From NCBI GenBank assembly GCA_947254025.1, contig CAMYBS010000042.1:1-5043 (forward strand): 5,043 bases of DNA, read 5' to 3'. This DNA comes from an uncultured Clostridia bacterium. GTDB lineage: Bacteria > Bacillota > Clostridia > Tissierellales > Peptoniphilaceae. The notes beneath the pieces were generated by a model. The model was given only the letters and a program-made list of their open reading frames with translations. It was not told the origin of the DNA and ran no database searches. A program made the translations under genes and the position numbers. Below are positions 1 through 4,978 of this stretch, piece by piece (the first letter of the stretch is position 1; each line of letters starts with the position of its first letter).

Positions 1-34
1 CGTGAACCTTTGCACTCCGTGCTTGAAAAAATAT
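1..34. repeat. End of a second GAACC hairpin array, cut by the window edge
   Basis: This stretch matches 189-222 of the main array with only two differences in 34 bases. It starts with the tail of an A-type hairpin (CGTGAACCTT), followed by a small B-type hairpin (GCAC-TCC-GTGC at 12-22) and the spacer TTGAAAAAATAT. The array evidently continues left of the window. It is followed by a 17-base sequence that also lies beside the main array at 440-456. No coding function is apparent. Confidence 0.8.
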
Positions 35-51
35 ATTATTTGTGTATATTC
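35..51 (-). repeat. 17-bp array-border repeat, copy 1
   Basis: ATTATTTGTGTATATTC occurs here and, without mismatch, at 440-456. In both places it sits just right of the last hairpin of an array, so on the minus strand it forms a leader (GAATATACACAAATAAT) immediately before the first hairpin. The 405-bp offset and the shared position suggest that array plus border were duplicated as a unit, or that the border belongs to the element. The function is unknown. Confidence 0.75.
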
Positions 52-84
52 AATTAATCATAAATTTTTTTCATCTTGCTCGTA

Positions 85-103
85 CCACTGCCTCTGGCAG
101 TGG
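85..103. repeat. Perfect 8-bp inverted repeat between the two arrays
   Basis: CCACTGCC, a three-base loop TCT, then GGCAGTGG form a perfect hairpin. Like the B-type hairpins of the array it has a three-base loop and is followed at 112 by AAGAACC, so it is probably the first B element of the main array. It lacks the GAACCTT normally found to the left of a B element. No T-run directly follows on either strand, so it is not an ordinary intrinsic terminator. Confidence 0.7.
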
Positions 104-111
104 AAGAGAAT

Positions 112-438
112 AAGAACCCCGTCCTTACGGACGTGAACCTTGCCATCGCTTGCAGCGATGTAAAATAGAAGAACCCCGTCCTTACGGACGTGAACCTTGG
201 CACTTCGTGCTTGAAAAAATATAAGAACCTCACCCACTTACGAAGCAGAGCTTCGAGTGGGTCCCGAGAACCTTGCAATTGCCTTCGGCAGTATAAGAAC
301 CTCACCCACTTACGAAGCAGAGCTTCGAGTGGGTCCCGAGAACCTTGCAATTGCCTTCGGCAGTATAAGAACCTCACCCACTTGCGAAGCAGAGCTTCGA
401 GTGGGTCCCGTGAACCTTGCAATTGCCTTCGGCAATTT
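112..438. repeat. Mosaic array of alternating palindromes with GAACC cores
   Basis: Five units begin with AAGAACC at 112, 169, 223, 295 and 367 (periods 57, 54, 72, 72). Each unit reads AAGAACC, hairpin A, GAACCTT, hairpin B, then an AT-rich joint. Hairpin A has a short form (CGTCC-TTAC-GGACG at 120-133 and 177-190) and a long form: ACCCACT/AGTGGGT outside, CGAAGC/GCTTCG inside, loop AGA and a two-base bulge, at 232-262 and its repeats. Hairpin B varies in stem but always has a three-base loop: 144-160, 200-210, around 278-292 and its repeat at 350-364, and 421-437. GAACC occurs ten times here and once more at 4-8. Open frames cross the region on both strands because all periods are multiples of three, but they have no ribosome binding site or recognisable protein, so I call it non-coding. 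It lies immediately downstream of the EF-G-like gene. Confidence 0.85.
223..438. repeat. Three tandem 72-bp units within the hairpin array
   Basis: Copies at 223-294 and 295-366 are identical. The copy at 367-438 differs at 384 (A to G, in the bulge of hairpin A), at 411 (A to T, restoring the GTGAACC seen in the short units) and in its last four bases, where the B stem becomes a perfect 7-bp AATTGCC/GGCAATT. The identical copies point to recent tandem duplication. This is not a CRISPR array: there are no unique spacers, and the whole unit repeats. Confidence 0.9.
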
Positions 439-439
439 A

Positions 440-456
440 ATTATTTGTGTATATTC
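440..456 (-). repeat. 17-bp array-border repeat, copy 2
   Basis: This is identical to 35-51. It lies between the stop codon of the EF-G-like gene (464-466, with a second TAA at 461-463) and the first hairpin of the array as read on the minus strand. It would therefore form part of the 3' untranslated region of that mRNA. Confidence 0.75.
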
Positions 457-463
457 TTGTTTA

Positions 464-2533
464 TTATTTATTTTTTTCTGCGTTTGCTGCTTCTATTATC
501 TTATTGGCTTGGTCTTGTGGCACTTCTTCGTATCTAACGAAGTCCATTTGGAAGGAGCCTCTGGCTTGTGTCATCGCTCTTAGGTCGATTGCGTATCTAA
601 ACATTTCTGAATGTGGCACTTCTGCTGTGATTACTTGTGTGCCGTCATCTTGTGAATCTATACCTAAGATTCTGCCTCTACGCTTGTTCATGTCGCCCAT
701 AACGTCGCCTAGGTAGCTTTCTGGCACTTTAATTTCTGCCTTAACTATAGGTTCAAGAAGGATTGGTTTTGCTTCTTGCATACCTTTCTTAAATGCTAAT
801 TGTGCAGCGATCTTGAACGCCATTTCGTTTGAGTCAACGTCGTGATATGAACCATCATATAGTGTCGCTTTCACATGTACTACTGGGTAGCCTGCTAATA
901 CGCCGTGTTCAAGTGACTCTCTAAGTCCCTTTTCAACTGCTGGGAAGAAGTTCTTTGGAACTGCGCCGCCGAATACTTCTTCTTGGAAGACGAAGTCGTC
1001 GCCATCATTTGGCTCGAACCTTACCCAAACGTCGCCGTATTGGCCAGCACCGCCTGATTGTTTCTTGTGCTTACCTTGAACTTCAGCCTTTTGTCTGATT
1101 GTTTCTCTGTAAGCAATCTTTGGATCGTCAAGTTCAATCTCAACGCCGAATGTGTTTTTCAATTTATCTTTAATAACTGTTAATTGCATGTTACCTTGAC
1201 CGCCAATTAAAAGCTCTTTAGTCTCATGATTTCTTAGAACTTCAAATGTTGGGTCTTCTGCAGTCATCTTGTTAAGTGAAACGCCTATCTTTTCGTCTTC
1301 GCCTTGTTTTACAGGTCTTACTGACATATATAGAGTTGGCTTTGGATACCTAATTCTCTCGAATATAACAGGATTAGCCTTGTCGCATAGTGTATCGCCA
1401 GTACGAGCGTGTTCAAGTTTACTTGTAGCACCGATATCTCCTGCGGTGATGGTTTCAGTATCGATTTGAGTCTTACCTCTTAAGTAGAATAAGCCTCCAA
1501 GCTTTTCTTCTACTTCTTGACTTGCATTGTATAATTGTGTTGATTTTGTAAGCTTACCAGATATAACTTTGAATAGCGATAACTTTCCTACGAATGGGTC
1601 AACTATAGTCTTGAAAACAACTGCTGAGAATGGTTCATTTGCATCAACCTTTCTCACTTCTTCTTTATCTTTCCATGTGCCAGTGTATGCGCCTACTTCG
1701 TTTGGAGCAGGGAAATACCTTTGAATCTTATGAAGAAGTAGCTCCATGCCTATGCCTTTTTCAACGCTACCTACCATAAGTATAGTTAATTCGCCGTTTC
1801 TAACTGCTTGCTTTATACCTTCTTTAAATTCAGCATCTGTGAATTTTTCGCCTGCAAAGAATTTTTCCATAAGCTCTTCGGATGTTTCAGCAACTACTTC
1901 GTTTAACTCACCTCTAAGCTTTTCGATATAGCCATCCCACTCAGCTGGAACAGGAATTTCAGTTCTCTTTCTGTTTTCATAGCTATATGCCTTGTCTTGA
2001 ATTAAGTCAACCATACCCTTAAAGCCTTCAGCTTCGCCTATAGGCATAACTAGTGGAACTATGTGGCCACCAAGTTTTGTTTTGATCTCTTCTAAAACTT
2101 CGTCAAACTTAACATTTTCCTTGTCCATCTTATTTAAGAAAATGAATCTTGGAGTGTGATATTTGTTTAAGTTCTTCCAAGCTTTTTCAGTTCCTACTTC
2201 TACGCCTGCTTGTGCGTCAATTACAAGTATAGAGCCTTCTGACGCTCTCTTTGCACCATACATCTCGCCAATGAAGTCGAAGTAACCTGGTGTATCAAGG
2301 AAATTGTATTTAACATCATTATATTCTACAGGAATAACCTTAGTGTTAATAGAAACTTTTCTTTGTTTCTCTTCTATAGAGAAATCTCCAACAGTGTTTC
2401 CGTCTTCAACCTTGCCCATCCTTGAGATGGCGCCTGTTGCGTATAAAAGTGACTCTACTAACATAGTTTTACCACTACTACTGTGTCCCAAAAGGGATAC
2501 GTTTCTGATTTTGCTTGCATCGTAAGCTTTCAT
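464..2533 (-). CDS. EF-G-like translational GTPase (EF-G2 type)
   Basis: This complete 689-residue cytoplasmic protein has the full EF-G architecture: G domain about 1-290, domain II about 300-385, III about 395-470, IV about 475-595 and V about 600-680. GTP-binding motifs visible are the P-loop GHSSSGKT (16-23), G3 DTPGYFDF (80-87), NKMD (134-137) and G5 GSV (255-257). Canonical EF-G has DTPGH at G3; here the catalytic His is Tyr84. The switch I Thr is Ser61 and the domain III GELH motif is GNMQ (447-450). The G3 Tyr and the VEVGTEKAW segment match the EF-G2/EF-G-like family known from Thermus. Domain IV keeps His564 in GSYHDVDS, the position used for translocation, and domain V keeps GDMNKRRG. 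The ATG start is set by AGGAGG at 2541-2546, seven bases upstream. The gene ends with tandem TAA codons. It probably acts on the ribosome, but whether as a translocase, recycling or stress factor cannot be told. It is intact and full length. Confidence 0.93.
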   Translation of the reverse strand: MKAYDASKIRNVSLLGHSSSGKTMLVESLLYATGAISRMGKVEDGNTVGDFSIEEKQRKVSINTKVIPVEYNDVKYNFLDTPGYFDFIGEMYGAKRASEGSILVIDAQAGVEVGTEKAWKNLNKYHTPRFIFLNKMDKENVKFDEVLEEIKTKLGGHIVPLVMPIGEAEGFKGMVDLIQDKAYSYENRKRTEIPVPAEWDGYIEKLRGELNEVVAETSEELMEKFFAGEKFTDAEFKEGIKQAVRNGELTILMVGSVEKGIGMELLLHKIQRYFPAPNEVGAYTGTWKDKEEVRKVDANEPFSAVVFKTIVDPFVGKLSLFKVISGKLTKSTQLYNASQEVEEKLGGLFYLRGKTQIDTETITAGDIGATSKLEHARTGDTLCDKANPVIFERIRYPKPTLYMSVRPVKQGEDEKIGVSLNKMTAEDPTFEVLRNHETKELLIGGQGNMQLTVIKDKLKNTFGVEIELDDPKIAYRETIRQKAEVQGKHKKQSGGAGQYGDVWVRFEPNDGDDFVFQEEVFGGAVPKNFFPAVEKGLRESLEHGVLAGYPVVHVKATLYDGSYHDVDSNEMAFKIAAQLAFKKGMQEAKPILLEPIVKAEIKVPESYLGDVMGDMNKRRGRILGIDSQDDGTQVITAEVPHSEMFRYAIDLRAMTQARGSFQMDFVRYEEVPQDQANKIIEAANAEKNK

Positions 2534-2540
2534 ATTATTT

Positions 2541-2546
2541 CCTCCT
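2541..2546 (-). promoter_or_regulatory. Ribosome binding site of the EF-G-like gene
   Basis: On the minus strand this reads AGGAGG, a perfect Shine-Dalgarno core seven bases before the ATG at 2531-2533. It fixes the start codon and suggests efficient translation. Confidence 0.9.
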
Positions 2547-2610
2547 CATGTATAATATAGTTGTTTTATCAATTTACTTTATAAAAGCGTCTTGTATAAA
2601 AAAATTTAGT

Positions 2611-2631
2611 GTGAAGGAAAAGTCCCCTCAC
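2611..2631 (-). promoter_or_regulatory. Leader hairpin of the EF-G-like mRNA
   Basis: On the minus strand this folds into a 9-bp stem with a three-base loop: GTGAGGGGA pairs with TTCCTTCAC using two G-U pairs. The predicted transcription start is at about 2631, so the hairpin would form the extreme 5' end of the mRNA. Seven U residues (2598-2604) follow after a six-base gap. This could be a 5' stabilising structure or a weak attenuator. The gap makes it a poor standard terminator. Confidence 0.45.
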
Positions 2632-2637
2632 AAAAAT

Positions 2638-2666
2638 ATTATAACATATATAGATATTTTTTGCAA
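2638..2666 (-). promoter_or_regulatory. Sigma-A type promoter of the EF-G-like gene
   Basis: On the minus strand the -35 box TTGCAA (2661-2666, four of six consensus bases) and a perfect -10 box TATAAT (2638-2643) are separated by exactly 17 bases. Transcription would start near 2631, giving a leader of about 98 bases. The preceding gene ends with its own terminator, so this gene is probably transcribed alone. Confidence 0.75.
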
Positions 2667-2703
2667 TAATTTTATCACGATGATATGTTAGAAAATTCAC
2701 AGC

Positions 2704-2732
2704 AAAAAAAGAAGAGCCTAAAACTCTTCTTT
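2704..2732 (-). terminator. Intrinsic terminator of the amidohydrolase gene, overlapping its stop codon
   Basis: On the minus strand AAAGAAGAG (2724-2732) pairs with CTCTTCTTT (2708-2716) around a seven-base loop, followed by a run of seven T (2704-2710). The TAG stop codon (2718-2720) lies in the loop and the 5' arm is made by the last codons of the gene. The stem core is six mixed pairs extended by A-U pairs that overlap the U-tract. Confidence 0.8.
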
Positions 2733-3887
2733 CATCTCATTATATACTAAGCTGATGGCTTTGTAGAAAAAGTCCAAATCCTCTTCATCAAAGTCAAATT
2801 TCGCGCTGTGATGCGGCCCCTTAAGGTTTGTTCCAAGCATTAGGTGCAAAGCAGGAAGTCCCTTCTTCTTAAAAACTTTTAGGTAGCGAGTAACATCTTC
2901 GCTCGCTCCAAAACTAGGCATTCTGTGCGTCTTAATGCCAGATTCGCTAAGCTTTTTAATCGCCCTATCAACAAGTTTTGTGTTCTCTTCCTTGTAAGCA
3001 TTCGCCCTTGCTATTATATCTATCTCATAAGTCTCGCCCTTGGCTTCGCAGATGCACTTTGCAGTCTTCTCCAAGGCTTCAAGCATCTCATCCATCGCCT
3101 CATCGCTATCACTTCTAAGGTCCATACCTAAGGTGATTTTATCCATGACAGCGTTTCTCTGACCACCGCCATTGATAATACCAATGTTTATGAACTTTTT
3201 GTGATGCGCATCTATAGCAAGGTCCCTTGTCATATCTATGAAGGCAATGGCCATGCTTAAGGCGCTTATACCTTCTTCAGGAGAGTTTGCTGCGTGTGCT
3301 GCCTTGCCATGAAAAGTAAGATCAAGCTTTGTTGTCGCTAAGAAATTGCTAGTACCGACACCTATATAACCCTTCTGTTCGCCTAAGCCTATATGAAATG
3401 ATAGAAAACCCTTAACATCCTCCATAATAAAGTCTGCCATGCGTATTGAGCCTCCAACACCTTCCTCAGCCGGTTGAAATAAAACGCGCACAGACCCGCC
3501 TGTTTCGCTAAAGTGCTCGCATAAGGCTAGTGCTAAAGCTATGTGTCCATCGTGGCCGCAAGCGTGCATATTGTCATTAGTCGAGGCAAAACCAAACTTG
3601 TTTGGAAGATGGCATGCATCTTTTGTCTCCTCAATCTTGAGTCCATCTATATCAGCTCTGAATAAAAAGTAAGGCGCTTTGCCAAACTCCGCCATCACAC
3701 CAGTGAAGCCCTTCTCTATATCACTCATATCGCTCATAGTGCCATGCTCATATATGGCTCTGCCATAATATAGCTTGCAGTTTAAACTCTCTAGTATCTT
3801 TATTATCTCTTTAGTAGTTTTCACCTCATGAAAGCCAAGCTCGGGTATCTTGTGAAACTTCCTTCTATATGAAATTATATCCATCAT
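2718..3887 (-). CDS. M20 family metallo-amidohydrolase, AbgA-like
   Basis: This complete 389-residue zinc-dependent amidohydrolase/peptidase of the M20 family (M20D-like) cleaves an amide bond in a small acylated or peptide-like substrate. Residues are numbered from the ATG at 3887. Visible motifs are RRKFHKIPELGFHE (8-21), FRADIDGL (76-83), NMHACGHDGH (106-115, with metal-binding Cys110 and His112), FQPAEEG (137-143, with Glu141 as likely base and Glu142 as ligand), His165 and GPHHSAKFDF (357-366, with His360 as likely ligand). The lid/dimerisation domain is about 175-285 and contains GKAAHAANSP. FASTN before MHACGHDGH, ATTKLDLTF, GASED and GTNLKGPHH resemble E. coli AbgA, the p-aminobenzoyl-glutamate hydrolase subunit. 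No AbgB partner or AbgT transporter lies in the window, so the substrate remains open; related enzymes act on N-acyl amino acids. There is no signal peptide, so it is probably cytoplasmic. It is transcribed divergently from the lipoprotein gene. Confidence 0.9.
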   Translation of the reverse strand: MMDIISYRRKFHKIPELGFHEVKTTKEIIKILESLNCKLYYGRAIYEHGTMSDMSDIEKGFTGVMAEFGKAPYFLFRADIDGLKIEETKDACHLPNKFGFASTNDNMHACGHDGHIALALALCEHFSETGGSVRVLFQPAEEGVGGSIRMADFIMEDVKGFLSFHIGLGEQKGYIGVGTSNFLATTKLDLTFHGKAAHAANSPEEGISALSMAIAFIDMTRDLAIDAHHKKFINIGIINGGGQRNAVMDKITLGMDLRSDSDEAMDEMLEALEKTAKCICEAKGETYEIDIIARANAYKEENTKLVDRAIKKLSESGIKTHRMPSFGASEDVTRYLKVFKKKGLPALHLMLGTNLKGPHHSAKFDFDEEDLDFFYKAISLVYNEMKEEF

Positions 3888-3888
3888 T

Positions 3889-3898
3889 ATCACCTACT
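3889..3898 (-). promoter_or_regulatory. Ribosome binding site that decides the amidohydrolase start
   Basis: On the minus strand this reads AGTAGGTGAT, nine of ten bases matching the full anti-Shine-Dalgarno complement AGGAGGTGAT. A possible GTG start at 3893 lies inside this site and is therefore unlikely. Two adjacent ATG codons follow, at 3887 (5 bases from the core) and 3884 (8 bases). I use 3887; the true start may be 3884, one residue shorter. Confidence 0.7.
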
Positions 3899-3905
3899 AG
3901 CTTAA

Positions 3906-3934
3906 ATCTTACAACAAGAAGCATCTTTTGTCAA
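3906..3934 (-). promoter_or_regulatory. Promoter of the amidohydrolase gene
   Basis: On the minus strand a consensus -35 box TTGACA (3929-3934) is followed by 17 bases and TAAGAT (3906-3911, four of six -10 bases). Transcription would begin near 3899, only about 12 bases before the start codon, so the leader is hardly more than the ribosome binding site. The -35 box lies in the palindrome at 3927-3944. Confidence 0.7.
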
Positions 3935-3944
3935 GCTTGACAAA
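3927..3944. promoter_or_regulatory. 18-bp perfect palindrome spanning both divergent -35 boxes
   Basis: TTTGTCAAGCTTGACAAA is its own reverse complement. It contains one TTGACA on each strand, and its centre (3935.5) is equally far from both -10 boxes. It could be simply two promoters meeting back to back, or an operator for a dimeric regulator that would control both genes together. No regulator gene is visible in the window. Confidence 0.7.
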
Positions 3945-3965
3945 GACCCGCACTTGTAGTAATAT
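3937..3965 (+). promoter_or_regulatory. Promoter of the lipoprotein gene
   Basis: A consensus -35 box TTGACA (3937-3942) is separated by 17 bases from TAATAT (3960-3965, four of six -10 bases). The predicted start is near 3972, giving a leader of about 14 bases that holds only the ribosome binding site GAGGTG (3975-3980). It mirrors the promoter of the divergent amidohydrolase gene. Confidence 0.72.
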
Positions 3966-3985
3966 ATTCATATTGAGGTGTAACT

Positions 3986-4786
3986 ATGAAAAGGAAATTT
4001 ATTTTATTTATAGCAGCTGCTATGCTGCTTAGCTCATTATTTGTGAGCGCATGTAAGGAGAAGAAGGCATCTTTTACTAAGGATATGATAAAGGATTGGA
4101 ACGTCTCTGAAGGCAAGGAGCCTAAGGCTGATGACATAGACAACGACTTTATCAACGCTTTAAAAGTTTTTATCAAAGAGAACATCGAAAACAAGAACTA
4201 CGAAGCATTCTCAGAGATGGTTAGTGATGAATACTTAAGAGCTGTAGATGTACTAAGGAAGGACTACAGAATTCACAACAAAGATTTGCATGAAGCACTT
4301 AAAGATGTAAAGCTTGAAGTCTCTGATGTTGAAGCAAAACAAGTTGACGAAGACGCGATAGAGTTTAGATACGCAATTAGCTTTAACGGCACATCAAAGC
4401 CTCAAAGCATATACATTTATAAGGACAAAGATGATGTCTTTAAGTTCGCTCCATCTATATACGAACCTGTTATAAAGGAGAGAGCAGACTTTGATAAGGA
4501 CGCACTTAATATTAACTTTATCTCTGTTGGCAAGGTTACTGACGGCATGGAAGTCAGAGCAAAGATAATGAGCACTGAAAAGTGGGACAGAGAAGTTCTA
4601 GGCGCAACTCTATACACAGACAGAGGTAAGTACGAGGCTGCAAAGTTCAAGCTAAACATCAAAAGCGGCAAGACTGAGCACTCACTGTTCTACTTTAAGC
4701 ATGCAAAAGGAAAGCTTGACCATTTTGAACTTGTATACAAGGCAGACCACGGTGAGAATAAAACACTTACATTCGATTTGAAGTAA
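3986..4786 (+). CDS. Secreted lipoprotein of unknown function
   Basis: This 266-residue protein has a lipoprotein signal peptide: basic residues KRK at 2-4, a hydrophobic core at 5-20, and the lipobox VSAC with acylated Cys23. It should be anchored on the outer face of the cytoplasmic membrane. The mature part is highly charged and has no further membrane segment. Residues about 50-165 (an FIKENIENKNYEAFSEM-type helix pair, then alternating strands ending near FKFAPSIYEP) have the look of an NTF2-like domain. Residues about 175-266 are strand-rich and may form a beta-sandwich. Both fold suggestions are inference; I do not recognise the family. The ATG is supported by GAGGTG at 3975-3980, five bases upstream. 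It is a single-gene transcript, with its own promoter and a terminator 20 bases after the TAA, divergent from the amidohydrolase gene. A link to amide or peptide uptake is possible but not shown. Confidence 0.88.
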   Translation: MKRKFILFIAAAMLLSSLFVSACKEKKASFTKDMIKDWNVSEGKEPKADDIDNDFINALKVFIKENIENKNYEAFSEMVSDEYLRAVDVLRKDYRIHNKDLHEALKDVKLEVSDVEAKQVDEDAIEFRYAISFNGTSKPQSIYIYKDKDDVFKFAPSIYEPVIKERADFDKDALNINFISVGKVTDGMEVRAKIMSTEKWDREVLGATLYTDRGKYEAAKFKLNIKSGKTEHSLFYFKHAKGKLDHFELVYKADHGENKTLTFDLK

Positions 4787-4805
4787 TAAAAAATACATGC
4801 ATAAT

Positions 4806-4840
4806 AAAAAGGGTAGTAAGCTAAACTTACTACCCTTTCT
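4806..4840 (+). terminator. Intrinsic terminator of the lipoprotein gene, probably bidirectional
   Basis: GGGTAGTAAG (4811-4820) pairs perfectly with CTTACTACCC (4826-4835) around the five-base loop CTAAA. The plus strand continues TTTCTT and the left flank is AAAAA, so the stem can lengthen with A-U pairs. Read on the minus strand it is followed by TTTTTATTAT, an even better U-tract, so it would also stop read-through coming from tuf. Confidence 0.92.
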
Positions 4841-4920
4841 TGTGCACTGAAACTATAAATATAAAACTAAAGTGCTTATCACATGTGAAACTATACTTAT
4901 ATAAGTAAATCACTTAGATC
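4841..4920. other. Intergenic spacer between two converging terminators
   Basis: No gene is visible in this 80-base AT-rich spacer. It holds two short palindromes, TCACATGTGA (4879-4888) and ACTTATATAAGT (4895-4906), and a 10-base direct repeat TGAAACTATA (4848-4857 and 4886-4895). In such AT-rich sequence these may well be chance. Confidence 0.4.
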
Positions 4921-4925
4921 ATAAA

Positions 4926-4949
4926 AAAGAGAGCCTCACAGCTCTCTTT
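4926..4949 (-). terminator. Intrinsic terminator of tuf
   Basis: On the minus strand AAAGAGAGC (4941-4949) pairs with GCTCTCTTT (4926-4934) around a six-base loop, and the T-run continues to 4923 (six T within 4923-4928). It lies 29 bases after the tuf stop codon and indicates that tuf is the last gene of its transcript. Confidence 0.88.
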
Positions 4950-4978
4950 AAATTATATCTTAATTGTACTAATCGATA

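Noticed and set aside
54..422. Open frame of 122 codons on the minus strand through the repeats
   Set aside because: It exists because the repeat lengths are multiples of three. There is no ribosome binding site, the composition is dominated by the hairpin sequence and no protein family is recognisable.
223..438. CRISPR-like regular spacing
   Set aside because: The whole 72-bp unit repeats with no unique spacers, and no cas gene is visible.
112..438. tRNA T-arm resemblance of the minus-strand GGTTC cores
   Set aside because: No acceptor, D or anticodon arm can be assembled around them, and the spacing alternates with hairpins unlike any tRNA.
190..583. Two overlapping plus-strand open frames covering the array and the end of the EF-G-like gene
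   Set aside because: They are the repeat units read in other frames and they run antisense into a well-supported gene. They lack start signals.
2579..2602. Inverted repeat TTTATA / TATAAA in the EF-G leader as an operator
   Set aside because: It is short and purely A/T with a long gap in AT-rich sequence, so chance is the best explanation.
3891..3893. GTG start codon for the amidohydrolase
   Set aside because: It lies within the Shine-Dalgarno sequence, and two ATG codons follow at proper spacing.
4841..4920. Small RNA gene in the spacer between the terminators
   Set aside because: Two short palindromes are present, but no convincing promoter with a matching terminator could be made out.
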